Shown here: positions 15,801-24,522 of the stretch, in pieces | How positions within the stretch are numbered: position 1 is the stretch's first letter | Layout: each line of letters starts with the position of its first letter | Source of the DNA: Mycolicibacterium rutilum | GTDB taxonomy: Bacteria; Actinomycetota; Actinomycetes; Mycobacteriales; Mycobacteriaceae | Assembly: GCF_900108565.1 (NCBI RefSeq) | Contig: NZ_LT629971.1 | Location: 310,001 to 374,000, forward strand | Length of the DNA stretch: 64,000 nucleotides | Direction of reading: 5' to 3' | Position numbers and translations under genes: made by a program | The notes under the pieces: model-generated | The model's input: only the letters and a program-made list of their open reading frames with translations | Databases searched by the model: none | Told to the model about the DNA's origin: nothing

Positions 15801-18714
15801 AATGCGAGCGACCATCTCCGATCACGTAGTTGATCACCGCATGGGTGAATTCGTGACCGACGACGTCGAGGGCTCGTTCGAGGTCGCCCCCGAACGCCAA
15901 CTGCTGATTGCGTAGGTCGTTGCTGCGTTGCCAGAACGCATTCGCGTAACCGTTCGGCAGCACCGTCGCGGTGATGCGGGCGTCGTTTCCGTCGTAGGAG
16001 GTTCGGCCCAGGATGTTCTGGTAGTACGCGTAGACCTTGGTGAGGTTGTCGTACGCCGCCGCCGTCGAGGAGTCCCAGTTCGACGAACCGGGACTGGCCG
16101 GCGTTCCCGGGATGTTCTCCTTCTTAGCGGCTGTATAGATACTGATTCGCGGGGTGGAGGTCGTGATTGCCGAATCCGATGCCGATGTTTCCACGAAGAC
16201 CTGCCCGGCGTCGGTGCCGTTCGCGTACAGGAAGTAGGTGCCGTTGACGGTCCCGATCCCGGGCTGCGCGATCTCTGGGTCGGTGGCGATGTCCACGCGC
16301 CACGCCAGTCGCGGGGGCGTCTTCCGGTCGAGATCGTAGACCACCAAATCGGCTTGGGCTCCGAGTGATTCGAACACAGCGTCGAGCTCGGCCGGGTCGA
16401 GCGCTTCGGACAGCTTGCTCCGCAGTGCGCTGAGCGCGACGGCCACTGCGGCCGCGTCGTCGGTCAACGCGGAGACCGGCACGGTGTCCACCGGGGCGAG
16501 TTTCGAGTTGTAGGTGCTGAGCAAGCTCGTGACCTTGCCGTCGCCGTCGGTGACCAGAACGACCTCGCTGCCGAGCACCGGAACACCGTTGAGCGTCGGG
16601 CGCAGCCGGTAGAACGCCTGGGTGACCTCGGCGTCGTCCGCGGCGATCTGCACCAGCTCTGAACTGGTGATCGCTTCAGCTGTGGCGAAACCGCCCTTGG
16701 CGCCGAGGATTACGGCGACCTGGTTGAGCACATCAGCCGCGTCCGCACTGTCGAGCACGATGTCGTCGGTGAAGCGACCGTCGATGACGCGTACGGTGCC
16801 GTTGGGATTTTCGAGGAACGTGACGTCGCCGCGTTCGAACAGCGCGTCCAACTCCGAGATGGTCAGCCGGCCGTCGTCGCCGGGATGGCTCGGCGAGATC
16901 AGGATCTTGATGTCGATGGTGGCGCTGTCCTGGCCGTCGCTGATGGTCACGGTGAGCGTGACGGGGTCGTCGCTGTCGGTGAGTGACGCTTGATATCTCG
17001 CGTCGGCCGTGGGCGCGAAGCGCAGCGCCCCGGTCAACGGGTCGAGCTTCACACTCGCGACATCCTGTCCCGGTGCGCTTGTCAGGGTATACGTCAGAGT
17101 GTCCCCGTCGGGGTCGGTGGCGACGACGGTGGCCGTCACCACCCCGGTCACCGAATCTGTCTGCATGTCCGTGACTTTGGCGTCAGTGGGCGCCTCATTG
17201 GTGTCGACGGGCGGAGTGATCGTCACCGTCACCGTGGCGACATTGCTGACGGCTCCGCCGTTGTCACTGACGCGGTAGGTGAAGCTGTCGGAGGTGGCGT
17301 CGTCTCCGCTCGACACGTACGTGATGACCCCGGTAATCGCGTTCACCGAGACCGATCCGTGCGCGGGCTGGTCGACGACGACCACGGTGCTCGGGTCGAT
17401 CGATCCGTCCACATCGCTGTCGTTGGCGGTGACCGCGATCCCGATCGAGCTGCCGCTCGCGACGGCGGCGGCGTCGTTGTGGGCGACGGGCGCGTCGTTG
17501 GTCGCCGTCACCGACACGACGACAGTGGCGGTGTCGGCGTGGCGTGCCCCGCCGAAAAGACTGGCCAGGCCGTGCAGATGGAAGGGGCGGCTCTGTGCGT
17601 CGCTGACCGTGTAACTGAATGTGTCGACGCCGCTGAAGTTCGCCTTGGGCGTGTAGGTGATGGTGCCGTCGGCGTTGACGACGACCGTGCCGTTCGTGGG
17701 CTGTGTGACCTGGGTGATCGTCAACCGGTCGTCGTCGATGTCGTTGGCGAGGACATTGACCCTCGTCGCCGTTCCTTCGGACGTGGTGACCAGATCGGCG
17801 ACGGCGTCCGGATTCTTGTTGAAGAACGTCCGCTCGATCTCACGGCGCACGAAGGCCAACACCGCCCACAACGAGGGCGGTTCTGTCGGAATGTTCGAGC
17901 CCCAGCCCAGAATCGGTGTCAGGACCGCATTGACGAGATCGGTAGCGAACCGCACCAAGGTGCCGGGCAGATCGACGGCGACCGCTCGCGGTGCCGTCGT
18001 CTCCACCGCCGTTGTCCGCGCCGACTCGCCGCCACCCGTCACGAACAGCTGGATCGCGTCGGTTCTGTTCTCGGCCGTGGCGTCGGGTTCAGGCGTCGCA
18101 CTCGAGCCGGCCGGCTCGGTCGGTTCAACGGGCACCGACAACGTCCCCGCGTTCGTGTCGTTGTCCGGCGAGGTGGTCGTCGGCGGCGCGGCGCTGGGCT
18201 GTGGTGGCGGTGAATCGTTGGACGGCTTCGAAATTTCTGGCGCCGGCGGAGCGCTCGGGGCCGGTTCTTCCTCCGTTTCCGGTTCATCGGTGTCGGTGAG
18301 CTGGCCAGCATCGTTGGTCGACGTGTCCTGGCCACCCGAACTGCTGACGGTGGTGATCGGACCCGTGCTCTCGGAGATGGTCCCGCCGGGGCTATCGGCC
18401 CCGTCGCCTTCGGGCTGCGGACTCAGCACGCCGGCTTCACCGCCGTCCGGTGCCGACGGTGCCGGCTCTGATTCCGCGGATGTGTTCTCGCCGGCCCCTG
18501 CCCCGTCTTCTGCCGCCGCCACGCCCGCACCGAAGTTGGTCGCGACCGCGACACCCACGCCGAGCGCCACGGCCAAGGCACCGACTCGGCCGATGTAGCG
18601 GGCATAGATCGAGTCCATCGCTGGGACCGCAATCAGTTCCGAGACCTGCCGACCACCCGAGGCGGCGCGGTGACGACCGCCCTTGCCGGTTCGGCGGTTC
18701 GAAGTTGCGGCCAT
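12826..18714 (-). CDS. Giant secreted multidomain protein: Ig-like repeats, thermolysin-like M4 protease, beta-propeller
   Basis: About 1962 aa from ATG 18714 (GGGGGGAAC upstream). A basic N-terminus and a hydrophobic export segment (41-69, ending VAAAED) are followed by an acidic Pro/Ser/Thr linker to about 255. Two or three Ig/cadherin-like modules follow (NGTVVVNADGTITYTP, SGVDTFSYTVSD). Next come an FTP-like propeptide region (GVPVLGSEVVLVTDGDGKV) and an M4 peptidase with HEFTH at about 954-958 and NEAFADIMG about 25 residues later, supplying both zinc sites. A YfaP-like domain (LDAHLTGPPADGAEDRFHVY) precedes a ~650-residue propeller with many IDTxTGxxVGxxI repeats. It is likely a surface or secreted protease; the substrate is unknown. 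No sorting signal is visible. Confidence 0.88.
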   Translation of the reverse strand: MAATSNRRTGKGGRHRAASGGRQVSELIAVPAMDSIYARYIGRVGALAVALGVGVAVATNFGAGVAAAEDGAGAGENTSAESEPAPSAPDGGEAGVLSPQPEGDGADSPGGTISESTGPITTVSSSGGQDTSTNDAGQLTDTDEPETEEEPAPSAPPAPEISKPSNDSPPPQPSAAPPTTTSPDNDTNAGTLSVPVEPTEPAGSSATPEPDATAENRTDAIQLFVTGGGESARTTAVETTAPRAVAVDLPGTLVRFATDLVNAVLTPILGWGSNIPTEPPSLWAVLAFVRREIERTFFNKNPDAVADLVTTSEGTATRVNVLANDIDDDRLTITQVTQPTNGTVVVNADGTITYTPKANFSGVDTFSYTVSDAQSRPFHLHGLASLFGGARHADTATVVVSVTATNDAPVAHNDAAAVASGSSIGIAVTANDSDVDGSIDPSTVVVVDQPAHGSVSVNAITGVITYVSSGDDATSDSFTYRVSDNGGAVSNVATVTVTITPPVDTNEAPTDAKVTDMQTDSVTGVVTATVVATDPDGDTLTYTLTSAPGQDVASVKLDPLTGALRFAPTADARYQASLTDSDDPVTLTVTISDGQDSATIDIKILISPSHPGDDGRLTISELDALFERGDVTFLENPNGTVRVIDGRFTDDIVLDSADAADVLNQVAVILGAKGGFATAEAITSSELVQIAADDAEVTQAFYRLRPTLNGVPVLGSEVVLVTDGDGKVTSLLSTYNSKLAPVDTVPVSALTDDAAAVAVALSALRSKLSEALDPAELDAVFESLGAQADLVVYDLDRKTPPRLAWRVDIATDPEIAQPGIGTVNGTYFLYANGTDAGQVFVETSASDSAITTSTPRISIYTAAKKENIPGTPASPGSSNWDSSTAAAYDNLTKVYAYYQNILGRTSYDGNDARITATVLPNGYANAFWQRSNDLRNQQLAFGGDLERALDVVGHEFTHAVINYVIGDGRSHSLGGDAQSGALNEAFADIMGNLIEGKTGNDPGRWLVGENSLEAIRSMANPSDYVTDVDPRDGVTVLRFYPDDMRGLIESVPGHPGAPVSAHTNAGIIDYAAYKMMTDPDAAGVSNETWARLFYNAMHRMPSDADFLDARAALISAAKALNFTPGQQAAVAGGFTKVGIENPDEFKIILRWGDTPVDLDAHLTGPPADGAEDRFHVYFANPAYFSDGTATGDNGLLVADLDYDDTDGAGPERITLRDLKPGEYTFVVHDYSNRLATDSTALAQSGAYVKVYHGQTTNPAVFRVDGASDGTVWTAFKLTISGTEDNYSWTITPVNSYGYDSPELESSAFGVSLPGMYTNGAVLSPDGSRAIVPAALWGSDGTAVTFLNAATGKKIGATLRFAGAAHVAFNPTGTRAVVVPFTHNPASPNSSAWSDVMVYDTATFEQIGTTVSFPGFYGDTPLFDNTGTRMFLPVNVLGVTRVHAFDLTTGRLLDTDVEIDGFVNSPGFALQGTRLVIATETATPEPVTRFAFIDTATGRRVGTNVDVPGRALGYYNSDGTRLVAVGGYVGSGSDLVQVIDTVTGVAVGGPIALPETLSSSGDAQPKFTADGRVVITTEVYDDGVSTSHVTVIDTRTGALVSTSLQAGRVNQTLISADGSRVVTLGQIHETDTTPGSQWVRVVDTSTGSQIGDTFTAPDLASLLPLLNASGSRVTVLSQDDTTGSPAVTMYAINTATGRQIGQTITLPGRMGPPYDQSISTSGDRAVIVTRDLVGAVRAVVFDTTTGTRVGSVITFQDGMSNSSGVQVSPVGARATLTRVVFNGSELETRLSVIDTTTGALLGNSINVAGASTTPPQLAMGGTRAVLTTIGSTFNPTTNQFNAQTRVVVIDLATGKRVGETITDTGMPYRGGVQDVLQLTPDGRRALLTTFDYPPVAGIQNVRVTVIDVAAGRQVGETADMPGQMSHSEIDAHGTRALITTNKADVSANTFDSLIMVVDLATGP

Positions 18715-18972
18715 GAATGTTCCCCCCGAGCTGGCGTCGATGACGTGACACGACAAGCCCGCGGACGAGCCGCGGACAGTCAGCAAAATTTACGTCAATG
18801 CCGGTAACGAAAGGAATCAGGGATTTCCCTACGTTTTCAACTAAATGGCTGTCGCCGGCACACAGAGCGACAGCGGTCGAGTGAGTTTTCTGGGCGCCGC
18901 CGAGACACTCGCCGACCCCAACGGGACAGGTCAGCTACAGCAACTTTCGCGAAAGTGCAACGGTTGGCGCGT
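18715..18972. other. Intergenic region between divergent genes, AT-rich, promoter-bearing
   Basis: The gap is more AT-rich than its surroundings. On the minus strand it contains TTGACG at about 18794-18799, a likely -35 for the giant gene. It also holds CCGCGG-CTCGT-CCGCGG, a potential 6-bp hairpin in the 5' leader, and AGGGA-TT-TCCCT around 18820. No coding sequence or RNA gene was recognised. Confidence 0.4.
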
Positions 18973-18978
18973 TACGAT
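18973..18978 (+). promoter_or_regulatory. -10 box for a leaderless DUF3592 transcript
   Basis: TACGAT (TANNNT) is followed by 6 nt and then GTG at 18985, with no ribosome-binding site. It supports the internal GTG over the longer GTG at 18955. Confidence 0.45.
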
Positions 18979-18984
18979 CTCGCC

Positions 18985-19446
18985 GTGGCCAACTACGTCA
19001 CGGAGATCGGCCTGCTGATCATCGGCACGGTCCTGCTGTTCCGTGGGCTGCCCGGCGTGCTGCAGTTGATCGGCGCGCTCGGCTGGCAGCGGGTGCCCGG
19101 CACCCTCCTCGGCTCCGGCGTCGCCGGCTATCAGACCCAAGCCGGCGGTGGCCACGCGGGCGCCAACGTGCAGCGCTCCGTCGTCGCGTACCAATATCAC
19201 GTCAACGGAGCGCCTTTCGTCGGTCAGCGCGCCGCGTTCGGCACACCGCTCGGGTTCGGGATGGGGCTCGGCGGCATCGCGTCGGCGCAGGCGTCGCGCT
19301 ACGCCCCCGGCCAACCCGTCGACGTCTGGGTCGATCCGAGGAACCCGGCCAACTCGGTGCTGCGCCGGTCGGCACCGTCGTCACTGGTGTTGACCGCGAT
19401 CGGCGCCGCCCTGCTCGTCGCCGCGGTGGTCTTCCTGCTCGGCTGA
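18985..19446 (+). CDS. DUF3592 membrane protein
   Basis: About 153 aa from GTG 18985. There is a transmembrane helix at each end (IGLLIIGTVLLF and LTAIGAALLVAAVVFLL), with a soluble loop between them carrying the family pattern YxYxVNGxxF...P(G)QPVDVWVDPRNPANSVL. DUF3592 proteins are two-helix membrane proteins of unknown function. A GTG at 18955 would add ten residues that look non-family. It is followed 41 bp later by the DHA2 transporter gene, which has its own promoter. Confidence 0.75.
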   Translation: MANYVTEIGLLIIGTVLLFRGLPGVLQLIGALGWQRVPGTLLGSGVAGYQTQAGGGHAGANVQRSVVAYQYHVNGAPFVGQRAAFGTPLGFGMGLGGIASAQASRYAPGQPVDVWVDPRNPANSVLRRSAPSSLVLTAIGAALLVAAVVFLLG

Positions 19447-19474
19447 ACACCCCGCCCCGACGAATCCGCGCCGG

Positions 19475-19480
19475 TAGCAT
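19475..19480 (+). promoter_or_regulatory. -10 box for a leaderless transporter transcript
   Basis: TAGCAT (TANNNT) lies 7 nt before GTG 19488, with no Shine-Dalgarno between them. Confidence 0.45.
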
Positions 19481-19487
19481 CCGGCGC

Positions 19488-21026
19488 GTGCCCGACGGAA
19501 GTGCCGAACAGCGTCAGGTCTCGGGGCTGGCCGCTGCGATGACAATCATCGCCATGGGCCTCGGCTACGCCATCGCCATCGGCGACCCGACGTCCCTGTC
19601 GGCCAACCTGCAACTCGTCTCGTCAGGCCTGCACATCACCGGCGCCACCTCGACCTTCGTCGACAGCCTCGCCACGCTGACCATGGCGGCCGCCGTCCTG
19701 AGCGCCGGCGCCCTCGGCGACCTCTACGGCATGCGGCGCATGTACATGGCCGGGCTGTGCGGCGCGTTCCTCTTCAGTGCGCTCGCCGCCGCCGCACCCG
19801 TCGCCGCCGTGCTGCTCATCGCCCGCGCCGGAGTCGGCGTCACGCTGGCCTTCCTGATCGGACTGTCGCTGGCGATCACCAACGCGGTGTTCCCGCCCGG
19901 TCGCCGCGCCGCCGCCATCGCCGCGTACTTCGGCGTCGGCTACGCCGTCGCCACCCCACTTCCCGCGATCAGCGGCGCGCTGGGCCACGCAATCAGTTGG
20001 CGCGCCTGCTTTTTCGTCGTACCCGTGATCGCCGTCGTCGGGCTGATCGTCACCTGGCGGTTCGTGCCGAACACCGTGCGCGCGACCCGGCGCCTGGACG
20101 TGCTCGGCATGGCGCTGTTCGCGATCGCGCTGCTCGGGCTGATCTTCGGCATGTCGCGGATCGAGACCGGTTTCAACGCCCTCGGGCTCGCCTCGATCGG
20201 CGTCGCCATCGTCGCCGGCGCCTTGTTCGTCCTGCAGGAGTTGAAGACTCGCGACCCGGCCCTCGATATGCGGGTGTTCCGGTCGGGCCGGTTCAACGCG
20301 GCCGTCACCGCCGGGGTGATGTTCAACATCGTGCTCGGCGGGTCGATGGTGCTGCTGTCGTTCTACCTCGTCACGATCCGCCAGGAATCGCACGAACTGT
20401 TCGGGCTGCTGCTGATCCCCGCGACCGCGCTCGCCGCCGTCGCCGCCACCGGCGCCGGACCCGCGGCCAACCGGTTCGGTCCCCGCACCGTGATGGTGTC
20501 CGGACTGACGGTGATGCTCGGCGGCCTGCTGCTGATGCGGTTCTTCGACCTCGACACCACCCGCACCACCGTGTTCGTCACGACCGCGCTCATCGTCGTC
20601 GGCGGCGCGCTGACCACCACCCCGCAGGCGCAGATCATGATGAGCAGTGCCCCACCGGATCTCGGCGGCGCGGTGTCGGCCGTCAAGAGCGCGGTCAACG
20701 AGGGCGGCTACTCGCTGGGCCCTGCGTTGTTCGCGCTCGTCGGCATCAACCTGTTCCTCACCGACAGCGTCCGCGCCCTGTCCGGCACCGGGCTCACCCG
20801 CGCCGAAACCCGCGAGGCGCTGCAGATGGCGCACGGCGGCCGCGGCGCCCAGGTCGTCAACCCCGAACAGGCCCGGCTCGTCGTCGACAGCGCCCCGCAC
20901 ATCGCCGTCGACGCGATCCACACGTTGAGCCTGATCATGGCCGTCGGCCCGATCACCGCGATCATCCTCGCGCTCTGGCTGATCAAGCCGTCCCGCGAGA
21001 AGGCTACTTCCGGAACGCGTCCTTGA
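19488..21026 (+). CDS. MFS transporter, DHA2 (drug:H+ antiporter, 14-TM) family
   Basis: A 512-aa protein from GTG 19488. About 14 hydrophobic segments span the whole length. The MFS motif A region (GALGDLYGMRRMYMAG) follows the second helix and motif C-like glycines lie near 160-180 (GYAVATPLPAISGALG). The length and 14-helix layout place it in the DHA2/EmrB-like group, which exports hydrophobic drugs or lipids by proton antiport. The substrate cannot be read from the sequence. The 3' end overlaps the convergent csbD-like gene by 23 nt. Confidence 0.88.
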   Translation: MPDGSAEQRQVSGLAAAMTIIAMGLGYAIAIGDPTSLSANLQLVSSGLHITGATSTFVDSLATLTMAAAVLSAGALGDLYGMRRMYMAGLCGAFLFSALAAAAPVAAVLLIARAGVGVTLAFLIGLSLAITNAVFPPGRRAAAIAAYFGVGYAVATPLPAISGALGHAISWRACFFVVPVIAVVGLIVTWRFVPNTVRATRRLDVLGMALFAIALLGLIFGMSRIETGFNALGLASIGVAIVAGALFVLQELKTRDPALDMRVFRSGRFNAAVTAGVMFNIVLGGSMVLLSFYLVTIRQESHELFGLLLIPATALAAVAATGAGPAANRFGPRTVMVSGLTVMLGGLLLMRFFDLDTTRTTVFVTTALIVVGGALTTTPQAQIMMSSAPPDLGGAVSAVKSAVNEGGYSLGPALFALVGINLFLTDSVRALSGTGLTRAETREALQMAHGGRGAQVVNPEQARLVVDSAPHIAVDAIHTLSLIMAVGPITAIILALWLIKPSREKATSGTRP

Positions 21027-21177
21027 TCTTCTCGCCGGCGTCCTTGAGGTTGGCCTTGGCCTGGTCGCCGCGGCCCTCGTCGCGGTAGCGGGCGTCGCCA
21101 CTGGCGTTGCCGAGCGCCTCTTTGGCTTTGCCACCGAGGTTCTGAAGCTTGTTCCGTGCCTTGTCCGCTGCGCTCAT
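21004..21177 (-). CDS. CsbD-family stress protein
   Basis: A 57-aa hydrophilic helical protein from ATG 21177, with AGGAG upstream (AAAGGAGCGTGCGATG). It starts MSAADKARNKLQNLGGKAKE and ends AGEKIKDAFRK. The KAKEALGNASGD and DQAKANLKDAGEK repeats are the hallmark of CsbD proteins, which are abundant after general stress or in stationary phase. Biochemical function is unknown. It overlaps the end of the transporter gene on the other strand. Confidence 0.85.
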   Translation of the reverse strand: MSAADKARNKLQNLGGKAKEALGNASGDARYRDEGRGDQAKANLKDAGEKIKDAFRK

Positions 21178-21222
21178 CGCACGCTCCTTTCGTATTCCGG
21201 CCGGATACCCGATCTGCCGCCG

Positions 21223-22041
21223 TCACATGCGGGCGTAGCGGGTCAACGCGAAGCTGTACAGGCCGTAGGCCGCGAAACCCAGTGCCGCAACGATCAAGAT
21301 CGTCTTGCCGAACTCGCCGTGACCCAGCGCCTTGACCGCCCCGTCGAGCCCCGTCGCCCTGGCCGGCTCGCTCAGGAACGACGCCGCGATGAGCGACAGG
21401 CCGGCGAGGGACAGCACCGCACCTTCGGCGACGTGACCGCTGACGCCCAGCACGGTGATCAGCCGCCCGCCCGGCACGGTGAGGTCGTCGAGGAACTTTC
21501 TCGACGCCCCCTTGTAGGCGAAGTAGCCGCCGATCACCGCGATCACGATGCCGGTCACCACCAGCACCGCCTTGCCGGCATCGGATTGCATCAGCCGCGC
21601 GCTCAGTCCCGCCGCCTGCTCACTGCCCCGCCGATGCGCGCCCAGGGCGAATTGGATCGCGGTGACGGCAAGCGCGCAGTACACCAGCGCCAGCCCAAAA
21701 GCCTTCAGCTTGTTCAGGAGTGGGGAATGCCGCTCGTCGGCGTCGGTGCACTCGCCGGGATGCAGGCCCAGCACGGTCTCCGCGAGCCGCCAGGCCGCCA
21801 ACGCGAACAACCCGAACGCGACGATCCACAGCGAGATGTTCCCGCCCCGCTGCGCGGCGATCGTCGCCAGCGCGCCGGTCTGGTCGGCCTCGCCGCTCAC
21901 GCCCATCGCGATCCGCACGATCAGGTACGCGATCAACAGATGCAGGATCCCGTTGACCGGATAACCCGATCGTGCGACGTATTCGACCACGCGACTGCCC
22001 GTCGCCTGGTTGACCGCGCCCTTGAAATCCTGGTAGCTCAC
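21223..22041 (-). CDS. DUF1206 polytopic membrane protein
   Basis: A 272-aa protein from GTG 22041. Six hydrophobic helices are arranged as three similar pairs; each repeat begins with an amphipathic glycine segment (RSGYPVNGILHLLIAYLIV, KAFGLALVYCALAVTAI, VSGHVAEGAVLSLAGLSLI). This is the DUF1206 pattern. Function is unknown; some homologues are associated with envelope stress. It is transcribed towards csbD with a 45-bp gap and may be co-transcribed with it. Confidence 0.82.
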   Translation of the reverse strand: MSYQDFKGAVNQATGSRVVEYVARSGYPVNGILHLLIAYLIVRIAMGVSGEADQTGALATIAAQRGGNISLWIVAFGLFALAAWRLAETVLGLHPGECTDADERHSPLLNKLKAFGLALVYCALAVTAIQFALGAHRRGSEQAAGLSARLMQSDAGKAVLVVTGIVIAVIGGYFAYKGASRKFLDDLTVPGGRLITVLGVSGHVAEGAVLSLAGLSLIAASFLSEPARATGLDGAVKALGHGEFGKTILIVAALGFAAYGLYSFALTRYARM

Positions 22042-22147
22042 CTGTCCCGCCCTGGCATACCACCGACTACCCGAGCCGGCACGCCCAGAAACGGCGCGTA
22101 TGTCGAGCGCAGGCCGGGTAACCGGATACCCGACGGAAGGTGTTGGG

Positions 22148-22567
22148 ATGCGTTATCAACCAGTCACCACGGCAGCGACGGCGCTGCTCGTCGCGGGATG
22201 CGGCCTGACCGGACCCGCGCCCAACGAGACGCCGGCGCAGTCCGGCCACATCACGATCGCCGACAGATCGCGGACCACGCAGTCCGTCGAGTGCACGCAG
22301 CACGACTGGGCCATGACCATCGACGCCGACGCGAATCCCGGTCGCGCGCAGGTCTATCTCGAGCTCGGCGGCGCGGCGCCCGTCGTCCGCACGGTCACCA
22401 TCGAGAACGTCGACGGACTCGACGGCGTCTCGGGTGGCGATACCGGAAAAGCGACGGCCTCGACCGACGGGAACGTGTACAAAGTCTCCGGCACCGCCGT
22501 CGTTGCCGACCGAGGCAAGCCCGGCCAGACCCGCCCGATGCCGTTCGAGATCACGGCTCCGTGCTGA
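22148..22567 (+). CDS. LpqH/19-kDa-antigen-like lipoprotein
   Basis: A 139-aa protein from ATG 22148 with GGAAGG 7-8 nt upstream. The signal peptide ends in a lipobox (LLVAGC at about 13-18). The mature part has the LpqH-family pattern: a conserved Cys pair (VECTQHDW and terminal APC) and a small beta-rich domain. The mycobacterial family comprises surface lipoproteins, some of which are TLR2 agonists in pathogens. The last 17 nt overlap the convergent acyltransferase gene. Confidence 0.82.
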   Translation: MRYQPVTTAATALLVAGCGLTGPAPNETPAQSGHITIADRSRTTQSVECTQHDWAMTIDADANPGRAQVYLELGGAAPVVRTVTIENVDGLDGVSGGDTGKATASTDGNVYKVSGTAVVADRGKPGQTRPMPFEITAPC

Positions 22568-23948
22568 TCTTGGCGACGAGTTCTTTGAGTTCGGCCTCGA
22601 AACTGTCGGCCAGATCCCACAAGTCGTCGACCAGTTTGCGGCACGAGATGATGCCGACGTTGAGCTTGCCGTCCAACGACATCACGGTGATGTTGAGCCC
22701 CGAGCCGTGGAAGATCGGGCCGAGCGGATACATCGCGTCGATCTTCGCGCCCATCGCGTAGAGCGTGACGTCCGGTCCGGGGACGTTGGAGATCACCACG
22801 TTATGGATGGGGGTGCGTTTCAGCGGGGTGTACGACAGCACCTCCATCACGGCGCCGAACATCGCCGGCGGCAGCACCTGGGTCACGTCGGCGAGCAGGG
22901 TCGGCGCGATGGCCTCACTGTGATCCTTTGCGCGCATACTGGATTCGGCGATGGCGCGGAGCCGGTCGACAGAATCCTCGACGTGGGTCTGCAGGTTGCA
23001 GAAGAATCCGGAGAGCTGGTTGCGGCCGGGCCGGTCGGATTTGTCGCGCACCGACGACGGCACCACCGCCAGCAGCGGCTTGTCCGGCAGCTCACCGCGA
23101 TGGGCGAGGTACCGGCGTAAGGCCCCCGCGCACAACGCCATCACCACGTCGTTGACCTTCACCCCGAAGTGATTCTTGACGCTCTTGACGTCGTCGAGGT
23201 CGAGTTGGGCCATCGCCAGGATGCGGTCGGCGGTGATCTCGGCGTTGAACACCGTCGCGGGCGCGGTGAACGGCGCTGCCATCGCCGTGCCGCTGCGCGC
23301 CCGGGTGATCGTGCTGAGAATCGTCGACATCGTCGCGGGCACCGCCCGCGCCAGCTGCAGCGGCCGCGTCAGCGAACGCACCAGCCCCCCAGCCGCGATC
23401 TCCAGCGGCCGCGCGCCGCCCGGCCCGTCGACGGGGTCAGGTGGCGGGGCGTCGGGTTCGAGGTCGCACAGCTTGGCGATCAGGTTGGCCGCCGACACCC
23501 CGTCGACCGCGGCGTGGTGCACCTTGATCATCAGCGCGACGCGGCCGCCGTCGCTGGGGTCGGTGCCGTTGAGGCCCTCGATCACCCACATCTCCCACAG
23601 CGGCTTGCTGCGGTCCAGCGGCGTGGACGCGATGCGCCCGCACACCTCGGTGAGTTCTTTGCGGCCGCCCGGCGACGGCAGCGCGGTGCGCCTCAGGTGA
23701 TAGGTCAGGTCGACATCGGGCTCCTCGACCCACACCGGATGGTCGAGGTTGAACTGGCTGTTGGCAACTTTGGTCCGCAATTCGGGCAGCGCCTGCATCC
23801 GCGACGCCAGGTGCTCACGCATCTTCTCGAAGCTGTAGCCGCCCGGGATCGTCGTGGTGTCCAACTCGGAGATCGACGACACATGCAGTGGGACGCTGGA
23901 CGATTCGCTGTACAGCATGCTGGCGTCGAATGCGCTCAGCCGTTCCAT
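22551..23948 (-). CDS. WS/DGAT-type acyltransferase (wax ester synthase / diacylglycerol acyltransferase)
   Basis: A 465-aa protein from ATG 23948, the usual length for the family. The catalytic HHxxxDG motif is present as HHAAVDG (about residue 143), followed by the family blocks PLWEMWVIEGL upstream and SNVPGP (ISNVPGPDVTLYAMG) in the C-terminal half. The NDVVMALCAGALRRYL segment is also typical. The enzyme would make triacylglycerol or wax esters from acyl-CoA for lipid storage; mycobacteria usually carry many paralogues. No linked lipid gene is present. It sits downstream of the cyclic-nucleotide-binding gene. Confidence 0.93.
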   Translation of the reverse strand: MERLSAFDASMLYSESSSVPLHVSSISELDTTTIPGGYSFEKMREHLASRMQALPELRTKVANSQFNLDHPVWVEEPDVDLTYHLRRTALPSPGGRKELTEVCGRIASTPLDRSKPLWEMWVIEGLNGTDPSDGGRVALMIKVHHAAVDGVSAANLIAKLCDLEPDAPPPDPVDGPGGARPLEIAAGGLVRSLTRPLQLARAVPATMSTILSTITRARSGTAMAAPFTAPATVFNAEITADRILAMAQLDLDDVKSVKNHFGVKVNDVVMALCAGALRRYLAHRGELPDKPLLAVVPSSVRDKSDRPGRNQLSGFFCNLQTHVEDSVDRLRAIAESSMRAKDHSEAIAPTLLADVTQVLPPAMFGAVMEVLSYTPLKRTPIHNVVISNVPGPDVTLYAMGAKIDAMYPLGPIFHGSGLNITVMSLDGKLNVGIISCRKLVDDLWDLADSFEAELKELVAKISTEP

Positions 23949-23988
23949 GGGGGCGGCGTACCCGATTTGACAGCCGCGTTAAACCTCG

Positions 23989-24444
23989 TTACTCGGCGGC
24001 TTGCGGGGCGTGCCGCCGGACCGTCTCGTCCATCGCCTCGCGCAACGCGGGCATCTCGTCCATCAGCCGGGCGAGGTCGTCGCGGTTGATGTGCAGCACC
24101 TCGGCGCGTCCGGTGGTGGTCACGGTGGCGTTGCGCAGCGAGCCCCGCCGCAGCACCGACTCCCCGATCACCTCGCCGGGACCGACCACCGCGATGCGGT
24201 CGTGGCCGACATACACGCCGACCTCACCGCTGAGCAGGATGTAGCACGCGTCCGACGGCGTCTGCTCCTGGATCAGCGGCCACGGGCCCGACGTCGACGT
24301 GCGGTGCGCGGCCTGCACCAGGCGTTTGAGGTCACCGTCGGAGAACTTCGCGAAGGCGTCGAACTCGCGCAAACGGCTGGAGTCCTGCTCGATCTCCTGC
24401 GCGCGGGCCGCTTCGCTCTCCCGAACGTACTTGCGGTTGTCCAT
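23989..24444 (-). CDS. Cyclic-nucleotide-binding-domain protein
   Basis: A 151-aa protein from ATG 24444. It consists of one cNMP-binding beta-barrel (LIQEQTPSDACYILLSGEVG, then VGPGEVIGESVLRRGSLRNA, where the phosphate cassette GE..L....RNA is clear) and short flanking helices. No DNA-binding or catalytic domain is fused to it. It may act as a cAMP-responsive adaptor. It lies 78 bp downstream of the Ser/Thr kinase gene on the same strand, so a link between cAMP and phosphorylation signalling is conceivable. Confidence 0.85.
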   Translation of the reverse strand: MDNRKYVRESEAARAQEIEQDSSRLREFDAFAKFSDGDLKRLVQAAHRTSTSGPWPLIQEQTPSDACYILLSGEVGVYVGHDRIAVVGPGEVIGESVLRRGSLRNATVTTTGRAEVLHINRDDLARLMDEMPALREAMDETVRRHAPQAAE

Positions 24445-24522
24445 GGTCAGTCCCCGATCCCAGACAGCGTTTGCGCCGAACCGTAGTCGACGGACGACCG
24501 GTCGCGCACCGGAATCGCCACG

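Noticed and set aside
19623..21134. 503-codon minus-strand frame, highly charged and repetitive
   Set aside because: Antisense to the DHA2 transporter. The Arg/Gly/Asp-rich sequence is typical of reversed hydrophobic genes.
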